A DNA stretch of 64,000 bases from Desulfopila aestuarii DSM 18488 (GCF_900143695.1 NZ_FRFE01000010.1:62001-126000), one strand, 5' to 3'. Numbered from the stretch's first letter, positions 26,149 through 35,611 are shown. Notes: a model not told the origin generated them from the letters alone. Numbers and translations are program-made.

Positions 26149-28056
26149 ATGGAACGAATATATCAGGGAACATCCGCGGCCCGGGCGATCCAGCAACTGC
26201 GCCAGGCCAAGGGATACTATATCACCAACACCGCCCGCGACCTGTCGCAGTCGGATTTCAAGAACAGAATTCTTCTGCATACCGACCTGCTGGCCGCGGA
26301 AGCGCGTGACCGCGCCGGCTACTACTCGCTTGAGATTACCGGTGGTGCCTCGGTCCATGTGGATATGATGCGCAAGCAGGTTAATCCGTTTAAGAAACTG
26401 AAACTCCTTCGCGAACGGATGCCGAACACCATGTTCCAGACACTCTGTCGCGGTGTCAACCTGTTCGGTTACCGACCGTATCCGCAGAACGTGATCCGCT
26501 TCACGGTGCAGGAATTTGCCAAGTATGTTGATGTCTGGCGGACATTCGATTTCCTGAACCATGTGCCGAACATGCAGGCCGTCCTTGAGGAAGTGGCGCT
26601 GGCCGGCAAGATCAACGAGCCGTGTATCTGCTTCTCCACCGGGCCTGAGCACACCAATGAATTTTATCTGAAGAAGGTGCAGGAAATTATTGATGTCACC
26701 GGAACCGATATCGTGCTCTGTATCAAGAATCATGGTGGTCTCGGGAGCCCGAGAAGGATCGGAGAACTGGTTGACGCCATCAAGCAGCGTTTTGCCGACC
26801 TAGTGATTCATTATCACGGTCACAACACCGATGGAAACGATGTGGGCAGGATTGTCGAGGCGGTTATAAACGGTGCCACTATCGTCGATGCTGCCGATTC
26901 CGCCTTCACCGGGTTTTACGGACCGCCGCCGATTCTGACCGTCATTCACGCCTTGAAGGAGTACGACAAGGTGGCTATCGGCATTGACGAGGAGGCGGTG
27001 ATTGAAACTTCCAATATCCTTGGGGATCAACGGAAGTATTATGATCAGTTCGAGTCGCAGATTAAGGGGTTCCAGCCGACCGTGCAGATTCACAAGCTGC
27101 CCGGTGGGGCCATGGGTTCAAGTCTTGAACAGGCTTCCAAAGGCGGATTTCTTGCTAAGATGCCTGAGATTCTTCATAAGGAGCTGCCACGCGTTCAGAA
27201 AGAGCTTGGCAACTTCTGGTCGGTGACCCCAGGGTCACAGATCCTCTGGACCACCGCTGTGGCCAACGTCCAGGGCGGCGAGCGCTACGGCAATCCTTCG
27301 GGCGACTTGAAAAACCTGCTGCTTGGGAAGTACGGGCCTTTTCCCTTCTACCAGCCGGAAGAGTGGATTTATGAGAAGGTGCTGGGGGAGAACTGGCGGC
27401 AGGTACTTGAGGAGGAGGGCGGTCTGGAGGATATCCCCGATATGGACCTCGCCGAGGAACGGGCCAACCTGCATGAGAAGCTCGGTCGTGAACCCAACCG
27501 TGAAGAACTCGTGCTCTATCTCCAACATCCAAAAGACGCCATCGATTTTATCAAGTTCTCAGAAGAATATGGCATGACCCATGTGCTGCCGCCTTCGATC
27601 TTTTTTAAACAGGGCGGTTTCGAGATTGGTGAAACCCTCTATTTCACCGATACGGCGGGAAAAGAGCATATCGTCGAGATCGGTCCTTCACCAACTGTCG
27701 ATACCGGTGAGACCGCAGTGTACCTGACGGTGGATCATTATCCCCGGGTCTACAACTTTGCCCCGCTTGAGACGGCCGGAACCAACGGTAAGAAGGTCGT
27801 GCTGACGAAGGAAGAGATTATGGATCTCGCTATGGCGGGTGATGTCCGGGCCGGTTTTGCCGGCAACCTGGTGGAGATCTCTGTTAAAGAAGGCCAGGAA
27901 GTGAAGAAGGGTGATCGGGTAGCGGTTATGGAGGCAATGAAAATGCAGACTCCGGTCACCTGCGAGATTGACGGCATCGTCACCGCCATTTCAGCCAAAA
28001 GTGGGCAGGCAATGCAGACCGGCGACAAGATCCTCAAGATTGATCAGGATATCTAA
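26149..28056 (+). CDS. Pyruvate carboxylase subunit B-like: carboxyltransferase plus biotin carrier (divergent)
   Basis: Transfers the carboxyl group from biotin to pyruvate. The product is about 635 residues. The N-terminal HMGL-like barrel keeps ARDLSQS (equivalent of the RD metal site), EITGGASVHVDM, the lysine of DIVLCIKNHGGLGSP and the metal histidines in IHYHGHNTDG, but deviates from the usual DTTxRDxxQS and KDMAG forms. A conserved middle domain (PGGAMGSSLEQAS) and a C-terminal biotinyl domain with EAMKMQTP (biotinylated Lys) follow. The start at 26149 has GAGGGA just upstream; 26137 is an alternative. Oxaloacetate decarboxylase alpha is less likely because a biotin carboxylase subunit precedes it. 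Confidence 0.88.
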   Translation: MERIYQGTSAARAIQQLRQAKGYYITNTARDLSQSDFKNRILLHTDLLAAEARDRAGYYSLEITGGASVHVDMMRKQVNPFKKLKLLRERMPNTMFQTLCRGVNLFGYRPYPQNVIRFTVQEFAKYVDVWRTFDFLNHVPNMQAVLEEVALAGKINEPCICFSTGPEHTNEFYLKKVQEIIDVTGTDIVLCIKNHGGLGSPRRIGELVDAIKQRFADLVIHYHGHNTDGNDVGRIVEAVINGATIVDAADSAFTGFYGPPPILTVIHALKEYDKVAIGIDEEAVIETSNILGDQRKYYDQFESQIKGFQPTVQIHKLPGGAMGSSLEQASKGGFLAKMPEILHKELPRVQKELGNFWSVTPGSQILWTTAVANVQGGERYGNPSGDLKNLLLGKYGPFPFYQPEEWIYEKVLGENWRQVLEEEGGLEDIPDMDLAEERANLHEKLGREPNREELVLYLQHPKDAIDFIKFSEEYGMTHVLPPSIFFKQGGFEIGETLYFTDTAGKEHIVEIGPSPTVDTGETAVYLTVDHYPRVYNFAPLETAGTNGKKVVLTKEEIMDLAMAGDVRAGFAGNLVEISVKEGQEVKKGDRVAVMEAMKMQTPVTCEIDGIVTAISAKSGQAMQTGDKILKIDQDI

Positions 28057-28079
28057 TTGTTCTGGATTGTTGAATTTAT

Positions 28080-29435
28080 TTAACTATCCAGAAGGCTGCG
28101 GATAGTTTCATGCAGCTCTTTCTGTGTCACCGGTTTCACGAGATGGCGGGCGCGGCCAAGCGCCCGTGTGGATTTTTCATTCATTGTCTCGCTGAAACCG
28201 GTGCAGAGAATCACTGGCAGATTCTCACGTAGAGCACGAACTTTGTCTATGAGTTCGGCCCCATCCATTTCCGGCATGTTCATGTCGGTTATCAGCATGT
28301 CGAAATCATGAGGTGTTGCCGTAAAACGCGCCAGAGCTTCTATTGGTGTTGCCGCTACTGTGACACTGTAACCGATGTTTTCGAGGATGCGCTGCAATAC
28401 TTCACGCAGATCAGCTTCATCATCGACGATGAGCAGTCGTTCTTCTCCTCGTTGCAAGACAGGATGGGCTTCGACAAGCGCAGTTCCAGCTGCCTGTTCT
28501 GCCTTCGGGAGATAAATTCGAAATGTAGTTCCCTTGCCAGGCTCGCTGTAGACAGAAATGTGGCCTTTGTGCAATGAGACGATGCCGTGAACTACCGACA
28601 GGCCAAGTCCGGTCCCTCCCTTGCCGATTTTGGTGCTGAAATATGGATCGAAGATTTTGGCGAGTGTCTCCCTGTTCATGCCGCAGCCGGAATCAGATAT
28701 TCGAAGTACCAGGTAGTTGCCGGGAGCGAGCTGCAGATTCGTCACCATCGGGTCGTTAACCGGCAGGTCGGTTTCGGAGAGATCGAACTGGAGCCGCCCT
28801 CCTTTAGCCAGCATTGCCTGATAACCATTGGTTCCGAGATTCATGATGACCTGGTGTATCTGGGTGGCATCGGCCATGATGATTGGAGTGGTGGTATGAA
28901 TTGCTGTTTCAATGGTAATGGTTGTCGGGATAAGGGCGCGGAGCATTCTGGTGGTTTCGCGAAGAAGCGCCTCAAGGTTGACAGCTGTTATGTCGCCTCC
29001 CTTCTGGCGGCTGAAGCTGAGGATCTGATGGACCAGTTGCTTGGCCCTGTCGGCCCCGCGAAGCACCCCCTCGAGATCATTGGACGCGCGGCAGTTTGCA
29101 GCATTCCCACACTGCTCGATATGGATTGCAGCAAGTTCTGTGTAACCGATGATTGCTGAAAGGATATTGTTGAAGTCGTGGGCGATGCCGCCTGCCAGAG
29201 TGCCGATGGCTTCCATCTTTTGGGATTGTCTGAGTTGAAACTCCAGCTTTTCCTTCTGGGCTTCTGCCTTTAGGCGCTCCTGGATTTCGTGTTGCAGTTC
29301 ATGGTTGGCCTTTTCGAGTTCGCGAATTCTCTTCTGCAGTTCCGGGTAGTAGCTTTTTTTCAGCGATCGTTCTCCGAGGCCGATGATGCGCTGCAGCATT
29401 TCCTCGCGATGCACCTCCTCAGAGGGCTTCTTCAT
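28080..29435 (-). CDS. Cytosolic hybrid histidine kinase (HisKA-HATPase-REC)
   Basis: A 451-residue kinase without membrane segments. The N-terminal 60 residues form a coiled coil (LQKRIRELEKANHELQHEIQERLKAEAQ), followed by H-box AIGTLAGGIAHDFNNILSAIIGYTE, N-box-like IMNLGTNGYQAM, ATP lid RISDSGCGMN and GKGGTGLGLSVVHGI, and a C-terminal receiver with LITDMNMPEMDG. It overlaps the 3' end of the upstream alcohol dehydrogenase gene by 17 bp, so the two are translated from one message. No dedicated sensor domain is visible; input may come through the coiled coil. Confidence 0.9.
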   Translation of the reverse strand: MKKPSEEVHREEMLQRIIGLGERSLKKSYYPELQKRIRELEKANHELQHEIQERLKAEAQKEKLEFQLRQSQKMEAIGTLAGGIAHDFNNILSAIIGYTELAAIHIEQCGNAANCRASNDLEGVLRGADRAKQLVHQILSFSRQKGGDITAVNLEALLRETTRMLRALIPTTITIETAIHTTTPIIMADATQIHQVIMNLGTNGYQAMLAKGGRLQFDLSETDLPVNDPMVTNLQLAPGNYLVLRISDSGCGMNRETLAKIFDPYFSTKIGKGGTGLGLSVVHGIVSLHKGHISVYSEPGKGTTFRIYLPKAEQAAGTALVEAHPVLQRGEERLLIVDDEADLREVLQRILENIGYSVTVAATPIEALARFTATPHDFDMLITDMNMPEMDGAELIDKVRALRENLPVILCTGFSETMNEKSTRALGRARHLVKPVTQKELHETIRSLLDS

Positions 29436-30570
29436 AGATGACCTCTATGTCGCGAAGTATCGGTACGCGCGGGTTGGTGACCATACAGGGGTCCTTGATG
29501 GCCTTTTTGGCGAGATGAGGAATGTCGGAAATTGTGGCACCACGTTGACCGAGCGATGCGGTGATGCCAGCTGAGAGTTTCAGCCGGATGATCTCAGCTA
29601 AAATCAGCTTCTTCACCTCTTTTGAGGAAATATTTTCAACGCCAAGGCCAAGTGCCTTGCCTATTTCACGATACCTCTCACCTGCCTCGGGATAGTTGTA
29701 TGCCATGACGTGATGTAAGAGGATGGCATTGCATTCCCCGTGGGGCAGATCAAGATAACCTCCCAGGCTGTGAGCCATGGCATGGACCGCACCAAGGCTG
29801 GCGTTGGAAAAGGCAAGACCTGCCTGGAGGCTGGCGAGCATAAGTTTGCCACGCAGTTCAAGATCTGCAGGTTCTGCCAAGACTTTCTCAAGATTGGCGG
29901 ATATGAGTCGAATCGCTTCAAGGGCGTGGAGATCAAACATAGGGGCGTGCGCAGTTGATGCGTATGCCTCGACGGCATGCACCAGGGCGTCAATGGCTGT
30001 GCAGGCCGTGAGGTAGCTATCCATCGTGAGGCAGGTAGCCGGGTCGATCAACGCAACATCCGGCACTGCAGTCTTGCTGATGATGGCCTTTTTTACCTTT
30101 TCTTCTTGATCGGAAATAATTGCAAACTGAGAAACGTCGGCTGCAGTTCCAGCCGTAGTTGGAATGCAGATAAGCGGTGGTCCTGGGATGGGGACGTTGT
30201 CAATGCCTTCGAACGTTAATATATGGTCGTCGTTGGTGGCGACGATACCTATCCCTTTTGCGCAATCCATAGGGCTTCCACCGCCGATGGCGATAATGAC
30301 ATCACATCCATGTTCTCTGTACTGCTCAGCTCCAACCATAACTTCTTCAGCTCGTGGGTTGGGTGAGATGCCAGAAAAGATTGAAGAGTCAATTCCCTGA
30401 TTTTCAAGAATCTGTTGTACTTTTCCCGTCCAACCAGCCTGAATGACACCGGGGTCGGTAACTATGAAGACCTTTTCAGCACCAAAATTCTGGGCGTAAC
30501 GCCCTGCCAGATCGATGGCTCCAGCACCGAAGATAAACTCGGGAGCAACAAACTTACGTAATTCGATCAT
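29419..30570 (-). CDS. Iron-containing alcohol dehydrogenase (Fe-ADH family)
   Basis: NAD(P)-dependent oxidoreductase of 383 residues interconverting an alcohol and an aldehyde in the cytosol. NAD motif IIAIGGGSPMDCAKGIG; iron ligands in DALVHAVEAY (D and H), HAMAHSLGG (H) and LPHGECNAILL (H) are all present. The ATG at 30570 has GAGGATAA directly upstream; an earlier in-frame start at 30606 lacks a ribosome site. A good sigma-70 promoter lies at 30637-30665. Its 3' end overlaps a hybrid kinase gene. In sulfate reducers such enzymes oxidise ethanol or other short alcohols; the substrate here is not proven. Confidence 0.92.
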   Translation of the reverse strand: MIELRKFVAPEFIFGAGAIDLAGRYAQNFGAEKVFIVTDPGVIQAGWTGKVQQILENQGIDSSIFSGISPNPRAEEVMVGAEQYREHGCDVIIAIGGGSPMDCAKGIGIVATNDDHILTFEGIDNVPIPGPPLICIPTTAGTAADVSQFAIISDQEEKVKKAIISKTAVPDVALIDPATCLTMDSYLTACTAIDALVHAVEAYASTAHAPMFDLHALEAIRLISANLEKVLAEPADLELRGKLMLASLQAGLAFSNASLGAVHAMAHSLGGYLDLPHGECNAILLHHVMAYNYPEAGERYREIGKALGLGVENISSKEVKKLILAEIIRLKLSAGITASLGQRGATISDIPHLAKKAIKDPCMVTNPRVPILRDIEVIYEEAL

Positions 30571-30636
30571 TTTATCCTCACAAGGGGCAGTCGACAGAAC
30601 CGGCATTTGGTACCAGTCAAAGTGGAAACCTGGTTT

Positions 30637-30665
30637 ATTATCAATGATTATGATTGTTCTGTCAA
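30637..30665 (-). promoter_or_regulatory. Sigma-70 promoter for the Fe-ADH/hybrid kinase unit
   Basis: On the minus strand: TTGACA (6 of 6), 17-bp spacer, GATAAT (5 of 6 to TATAAT). It lies 67 bp upstream of the alcohol dehydrogenase start. Confidence 0.8.
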
Positions 30666-30839
30666 CTGGGTGTGATCGGCTAAAAGCAGGACAACAATGG
30701 CTCTTCTCTCCTGAGAGCAGCTTCAGGCTGAAATGCTGAAGGAACTGAGAAGATGGCGTAGAAAAATGGGGTGGGAAAACCGGGCAGGGTGGGGTCTGCC
30801 AGGTTCAGCGAATGATTATGGACCTTTTACTATTTCACT

Positions 30840-31235
30840 TTACCTGCTGTTCAGCAGATCGGTGATGCGCCTGCGATACTCAACGATGTCCTGTCTGAGT
30901 GATGAGAGGCTGGCCATTTTTTCATCAACTGTGGTGATATGCTGGTCGAGGATCTCGATAAGTTTCGGAGTGATGGTGTTGAAGTTCTGGGCGTTGATGT
31001 CGAAAATTTCTGCCAGTTCCTGGATGTCCTTTAAGGAGATGCCAAGCTGCTTGAGCTTGAGGATGAATTTTAAGCGCAGAACATCGTCGTGGTTGTAAGT
31101 CCTGGTTCCGCCGCCGAGGCGCTCGGTGGGTCCCATCAGACCGATTTCTTCATAATATCGTATTGTCCGGGTCGTGATGTTGAGCCGTTTGGCTAGCTCA
31201 CCGATTTGTACATTCTGTTCGTTTTTCTGGGACAT
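30840..31235 (-). CDS. MerR-family transcriptional regulator
   Basis: A 131-residue DNA-binding protein. N-terminal winged helix QIGELAKRLNITTRTIRYYEEIGLMGPTERLGGGTRTY is canonical MerR, followed by a long dimerisation helix. It has no Cys-rich metal loop, so it fits the group that senses acyl-CoA or small organics, such as LiuR-type regulators of acyl-CoA degradation. It is divergent from the acyl-CoA dehydrogenase operon, and a repeated 15-bp element lies between them. GGAAGAG precedes the start. Regulation of the neighbouring operon and fadL-like gene is inferred from position and motif. Confidence 0.9.
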   Translation of the reverse strand: MSQKNEQNVQIGELAKRLNITTRTIRYYEEIGLMGPTERLGGGTRTYNHDDVLRLKFILKLKQLGISLKDIQELAEIFDINAQNFNTITPKLIEILDQHITTVDEKMASLSSLRQDIVEYRRRITDLLNSR

Positions 31236-31377
31236 ATTCTCTTCCTTGGTCGTCGGCAGATAGTGGTAGTGTGCCCGGCCGACATCACGGGTCCTGTTGC
31301 TGTCGCGATTATGGGCAACATGGAGGTTGATTCATGCGGCCTATTCCAACTCACGTCTCTCGTTTGCGGGTCACATG

Positions 31378-31392
31378 TTGACCTTTACGTAA
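31378..31392 (+). promoter_or_regulatory. Putative MerR operator, copy 1
   Basis: TTGACCTTTACGTAA, identical to the element at 31507. It contains the palindromic core TTACGTAA. It lies 143 bp upstream of merR and may mediate autoregulation. Confidence 0.55.
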
Positions 31393-31506
31393 TTCATAAA
31401 TGATTGATTAGCATATGCTCTTCGGCAATGTCAAATAAAAATAGTAGCGTGATTGGTTTTATATGGGCTGTTTGAATTGTGTGTCAAACGGATGGATGAA
31501 AATAAC

Positions 31507-31535
31507 TTGACCTTTACGTAAGCACTCGATATATA
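31507..31535 (+). promoter_or_regulatory. Promoter of the acyl-CoA dehydrogenase operon with operator copy 2
   Basis: TTGACC (-35) lies inside the second exact copy of TTGACCTTTACGTAA (31507-31521). A 17-bp spacer leads to TATATA (31530-31535); with a 19-bp spacer, typical of MerR promoters, the -10 would be TATAGG (31532). The operator overlapping the -35 fits repression or MerR-type activation. Confidence 0.6.
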
Positions 31536-31551
31536 GGACTGTAGGTTGAGG

Positions 31552-31559
31552 GTAAAGGT
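31552..31559 (-). promoter_or_regulatory. Inverted ACCTTTAC half-site
   Basis: GTAAAGGT, the exact inverse of ACCTTTAC in operator copy 2, lies 34 bp downstream of it and 31 bp before the acyl-CoA dehydrogenase start. Possibly a second half-site. Confidence 0.35.
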
Positions 31560-31590
31560 ATGTCAGTTTGATCATTTTGGGGAGTAGAAC

Positions 31591-32736
31591 ATGATATTTG
31601 AATTGACGGAAGAACAGGGACTCATTCGCGATATGGTTCGTGAATTTGCCGAGAAAGAGGTCGCTCCCTCGGCGCGTGAGCGAGACGAAAACGAGCGTTT
31701 TGACCGTGAATTAATGTTTGGCCGTCTGGCGGAGCTTGGGTTGACCGGCATCGTCTTTCCTGAGGAATACGGTGGTGCCGGTGCCGATTATATCAGCTAC
31801 GCCATCGCTGTTGAAGAACTCTCCCGCGTCTGCGCTTCCACCGGAGTTACCCTTTCCGCCCATCTTTCTCTTGGTGCCAATCCTATTTACCTTTTTGGCA
31901 CAGAAGAGCAAAAACATAAATGGCTGGCACCTCTGGCGAAAGGCGAGAAAATGGGCGCCTTTGGTCTGACCGAGCCTTCGGCTGGCTCCGACGCAGGCGG
32001 TACCAGAACTACCGCAGTACCAGAGGGTGATGGCTGGCGGGTCAACGGCACCAAGATCTTCATTACCAACGGTGGTGAAGCCGAAACCTATATTGTCTTT
32101 GCACGTACCGACCGCACCGCTGAAAAACACCATGGCATCAGCGCTTTTGTCATAGAGAAAGGAACACCCGGTTTTTCCTTTGGTAAAAAGGAAGAAAAAA
32201 TGGGTATCCGCTCTTCTCCCACAATGGAGCTGGTCTTTGAGAACTGCCTCATTCCGAAAGAAAATATGCTGGGTAAGGAGGGAGAAGGGTTTAAGGTTGC
32301 CATGAAGACCCTTGATGGCGGTCGGATTGGTATCGCCTCCCAGGCCCTTGGTATCGCCCAAGGGGCACTCGATGCCGCTGTGAATTACGCCAAAGAACGC
32401 AAACAGTTTGACAGCCCCATCTGTCGTTTTCAAGGCATCCAGTTCCAGCTGGCGGATATGGCGACCCAGGTCGAAGCGGCCCGACTCATGGTCTATAACG
32501 CAGCTTATCGGGCCAGTAAGGGTGTTTCCTATTCACAGCAATCGGCGATGGCCAAGCTGATGGCCAGCGAGACCGCCATGAAGGTCGCTACTCAGGCTGT
32601 GCAAATTCTTGGTGGTTATGGTTACACCCGTGAATTCCCGGTGGAGCGGATGATGCGGGACGCAAAAATTACTGAAATATACGAAGGAACGAGTGAAGTA
32701 CAGCGAATAGTGATTGGATCTGCCTTAACCCGTTAA
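31591..32736 (+). CDS. Acyl-CoA dehydrogenase (short-chain/butyryl-CoA type)
   Basis: FAD enzyme that introduces the alpha-beta double bond in acyl-CoA and passes electrons to ETF. The 381-residue protein has [18 protein letters not shown], the middle beta domain ([20 protein letters not shown]), [21 protein letters not shown] and the C-terminal catalytic base Glu in [13 protein letters not shown], the position used by short-chain and butyryl-CoA dehydrogenases. GGGGAG precedes the ATG. It heads an operon with the EMO-type oxidoreductase, etfB, etfA and an SCP2 protein, giving a complete electron path to menaquinone. Chain-length preference is inferred. Confidence 0.95.
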   Translation: MIFELTEEQGLIRDMVREFAEKEVAPSARERDENERFDRELMFGRLAELGLTGIVFPEEYGGAGADYISYAIAVEELSRVCASTGVTLSAHLSLGANPIYLFGTEEQKHKWLAPLAKGEKMGAFGLTEPSAGSDAGGTRTTAVPEGDGWRVNGTKIFITNGGEAETYIVFARTDRTAEKHHGISAFVIEKGTPGFSFGKKEEKMGIRSSPTMELVFENCLIPKENMLGKEGEGFKVAMKTLDGGRIGIASQALGIAQGALDAAVNYAKERKQFDSPICRFQGIQFQLADMATQVEAARLMVYNAAYRASKGVSYSQQSAMAKLMASETAMKVATQAVQILGGYGYTREFPVERMMRDAKITEIYEGTSEVQRIVIGSALTR

Positions 32737-32786
32737 CAGCGTTTGCGAGGGCGCAGGGGAAGAGGCGGGAGAAAAAACGGAGCCAA

Positions 32787-34778
32787 ATGGAGAGAGTCAT
32801 GGAATTTACCCGCGAGATTTACTGGAATGTCGGGCATGGGGCGACAACTCTGGTACCTATGTATCTGCTGGTGATTGTCGCAATCGCCGTAGTGGTGAAA
32901 ATGTTCTTGCAGCGCCGCGAAGTGTACCGGCAGGGTCTACCCTTAAACCGGACCGACAATCTCGGCGAACGCATCAGTGGTATGCTGGTTAATGTCCTGT
33001 TGCAGAAAAAAGTGACCCGCGTGAAGATGCCTGGGCTCTTTCACGGTCTCTTTTTCTGGGGCTTCTTCCTGTTGTTAATAGGTACTACCCTGATCGTTCT
33101 TCAGGCCGATTTCACCGATCTTCTTTTCGGCTATAAATTCTTGAAGGGCACCTTTTACAAACTTTTCTCTATTATTCTTGATTTTGCCGGTCTGATATCG
33201 CTGGTTATGCTGGGAGCGCTCTTTATCCGCCGCTATTTCTTTCGGCCCGAAGGCCTTGAGACCAAGAAGGATGACGCCATCATGCACGGGTTGATGACCT
33301 TTATCCTGCTTACCGGCTTTGTGATCGAAGGTACCCGTATGGCGGTAACTGAACTCGGTACCCCCGTGGCCTCCTGGTCGCCGGTAGGTCATCTGCTGGC
33401 CCAGTCTATTGCCTGGATGGGTGAAGACACCCTGCGCACACTCCATAAGCTCACCTGGTGGTTCCATCTCCTGATGGTGATGGGATTTATTGCCCTCATC
33501 CCGTTCACCAAGTTTCGCCATATCTTGACTACCAGTGCCAATTATCTTTTTGCTGACCGTGGTCCGAAGGGTCAGTTGCGGTCACTGGACCTGGAAGATG
33601 AGAGTTCAGAAACCTTTGGCGCTACACAGGTAAAAGAACTGACCTGGAAAGACATCTTTGATGCCGATGCCTGTACCCTCTGCAAGCGGTGTCAGGATCG
33701 CTGCCCGGCATGGGCGACGGATAAACCGTTGTCGCCGATGAAGGTAGTGAACCAGATCGGTGAGGCTGCATTCACCAACTCCGAGGCCAACCTGATCGAC
33801 CTTATCGGTAAGGATGTGCTCTGGTCATGCACCACCTGTCGTGCCTGCCAGGAGATCTGCCCGGCCTCGATCGAACATGTGAGCAAGATTGTTGACTTGC
33901 GTCGGTCGATGGTCCTAATGGAAGGCGAATTCCCCGGAGATGAGGTGATGACTGCCATGGAGGCGACCGAGGTGAATGGCAATCCGCTCGGCATTGGTTA
34001 TGCCTCGCGCGGAGACTGGGCGGCGGAATTGGGCATCAAGACTCTGGCTGAGGACCCGGAGATCGATATCCTTTATTTCGTTGGCTGCTACGGCTCTTTT
34101 GACAAGCGCAACATCGCAATTGCCAAGAGCTTTGTGAAGCTCTGCCAGGCCGCAGGCGTAAAAGTCGGCATCCTTGGCAAGGAAGAGAAGTGCTGCGGGG
34201 AACCGATGCGCAAGATGGGCAATGAGTACCTCTATCAGAGTCTTGCCATGGAAAATGTTGAACTGATCAACGGTTACGGGGTGAAGAAGATCGTCACCAC
34301 TTGTCCGCACTGCTACAACACCCTGCAAAAAGATTATCGCGATCTCGCATTGGCAGCGGAAGTGGAGACATATACCGTCTATCTGGAGCAGCTGATCTCC
34401 TCAGGAAAACTGAAAATCAGAAGTGAAGGTCTTGACTGTACCTACCACGATTCCTGCTATCTTGGCCGTCATAACGATGTCTATGACGCACCTCGTGCCC
34501 TGATAACCGCCGCAGGCGGCACGATTCGTGAGATGAAAAAAAGCAGAAGCGAGGGTTTCTGCTGCAGCGCAGGTGGTGGTCGCATTATGGCTGAGGAAAA
34601 GATTGGTGAGCGGATCAACATCCGCAGAGTCAATATGGCGGTGGACACGGGTGCCGGAGTACTGGTGTCCAACTGTCCCTTCTGTCTCACCATGTTTGAG
34701 GATGGAGTGAAAGGCGCAGGTGTTGAAGATAAACTGAAACCCAAAGATATTGCAGAACTGCTGGCTGAGCGATTGTAG
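32787..34778 (+). CDS. Membrane FeS oxidoreductase, ETF:menaquinone oxidoreductase (EMO) type
   Basis: Passes electrons from reduced ETF to menaquinone in the inner membrane. The 663-residue protein has an N-terminal heme-b type NarI-like membrane domain (about five to six segments, residues 15-250), two [4Fe-4S] motifs (CTLCKRCQDRCPA and CTTCRACQEICPA) and two HdrD-type cysteine-rich CCG domains (EEKCCGEPMRKMGN; GFCCSAGGGRIMAEE). This architecture next to etfBA is the known EMO arrangement in Geobacter and sulfate reducers. ATG at 32787 has GGAG 4 bases upstream; 32799 also has GGAG and is an alternative start. Confidence 0.92.
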   Translation: MERVMEFTREIYWNVGHGATTLVPMYLLVIVAIAVVVKMFLQRREVYRQGLPLNRTDNLGERISGMLVNVLLQKKVTRVKMPGLFHGLFFWGFFLLLIGTTLIVLQADFTDLLFGYKFLKGTFYKLFSIILDFAGLISLVMLGALFIRRYFFRPEGLETKKDDAIMHGLMTFILLTGFVIEGTRMAVTELGTPVASWSPVGHLLAQSIAWMGEDTLRTLHKLTWWFHLLMVMGFIALIPFTKFRHILTTSANYLFADRGPKGQLRSLDLEDESSETFGATQVKELTWKDIFDADACTLCKRCQDRCPAWATDKPLSPMKVVNQIGEAAFTNSEANLIDLIGKDVLWSCTTCRACQEICPASIEHVSKIVDLRRSMVLMEGEFPGDEVMTAMEATEVNGNPLGIGYASRGDWAAELGIKTLAEDPEIDILYFVGCYGSFDKRNIAIAKSFVKLCQAAGVKVGILGKEEKCCGEPMRKMGNEYLYQSLAMENVELINGYGVKKIVTTCPHCYNTLQKDYRDLALAAEVETYTVYLEQLISSGKLKIRSEGLDCTYHDSCYLGRHNDVYDAPRALITAAGGTIREMKKSRSEGFCCSAGGGRIMAEEKIGERINIRRVNMAVDTGAGVLVSNCPFCLTMFEDGVKGAGVEDKLKPKDIAELLAERL

Positions 34779-34828
34779 ACTGCCGGCCTGGAATTGGAAA
34801 CTCTCTTACTTGCAACTGGAGGAAAATA

Positions 34829-35602
34829 ATGAAAATTCTGGTTTGTATAAAGCAGGTTCCGGACATGGAATCAAAATTCAAAGTCGCTGCAGAAGGCACC
34901 TGGTACGACAATCAGGACCTGGCCTGGCGAATGAACGAATATGACGAATATGCAGTGGAGCAGGCGGTGCGCCTGAAAGAACAGGTTGGTGATGCGGATT
35001 TGACAGTGCTCTCTATTGGCAGCGACAAGGTCAAAGAGACCATGAAAAAGGCCCTTGCCATGGGCTGTGACCGTGGTGCTCATATCGCTGACGATGCCGC
35101 CTGGAACAAGGAACCGTTCCAGGTTGCCGGTATCATCGCCGAGTATGCCCGGGACAAAGGCTTTGATGTCATCTTTACCGGTATGCAGTCCCAGGACCGC
35201 GGCAGCGGCCAGGTAGGTGTGCTGGTTGCGGAAATGCTGGAGCTACCCAGTGTGTCAACCATTGTCGACTTTGGTTATGAGGCTGGTACCATCATCGCCA
35301 AACGGGAATTGGAAGGCGGTATCAAGGCCAAGGTCAAGGTGCAGGCCCCGGCGGTGGTCACTTGTCAACTCGGTCTGAACACCCCGCGTTATCCGACACT
35401 GCCGAATATCATGAAAGCAAAGAAGAAAGAACTGCTTTCCATTCCGGTGGCGGAGCTGTTGAAGGTGAATGCCCGGATGGAAACCGCGAATATGTTTTTC
35501 CCGGAAAAGAAAGGCGGCGGTCTCGTTCTGGAAGGCGAAGCAGGGGAACTGGCTGACCGGTTGATCTCCATCTTGAAAGATAAAACCACCGTGCTGAAGT
35601 AG
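34829..35602 (+). CDS. etfB: Electron transfer flavoprotein beta subunit
   Basis: AMP-binding subunit of the ETF heterodimer that collects electrons from acyl-CoA dehydrogenase. The 257-residue protein starts MKILVCIKQVPD and contains NEYDEYAVEQAVRLKE, ILSIGSDK-like and the recognition loop LELPSVSTIVDFGYE, with TCQLGLNTPRYPTLPNIMKAKKK near the end, all typical. TGGAGG lies 7 bases upstream. It is followed 9 bp later by etfA and preceded by the EMO-type gene. Confidence 0.96.
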   Translation: MKILVCIKQVPDMESKFKVAAEGTWYDNQDLAWRMNEYDEYAVEQAVRLKEQVGDADLTVLSIGSDKVKETMKKALAMGCDRGAHIADDAAWNKEPFQVAGIIAEYARDKGFDVIFTGMQSQDRGSGQVGVLVAEMLELPSVSTIVDFGYEAGTIIAKRELEGGIKAKVKVQAPAVVTCQLGLNTPRYPTLPNIMKAKKKELLSIPVAELLKVNARMETANMFFPEKKGGGLVLEGEAGELADRLISILKDKTTVLK

Positions 35603-35611
35603 GAGGGAGCG

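Larger units (their letters stand above)
31236..31590. other. Divergent regulatory region merR / acyl-CoA dehydrogenase
   Basis: 355 bp without a credible gene. It contains two exact copies of TTGACCTTTACGTAA, a sigma-70-like promoter and an inverted copy of ACCTTTAC, listed separately. A short frame at 31206-31403 overlapping merR has no ribosome site or protein-like content. Confidence 0.65.

Noticed and set aside
31206-31403. Small frame between merR and the acyl-CoA dehydrogenase
   Set aside because: It overlaps the merR start on the other strand, covers an operator and lacks a ribosome site.
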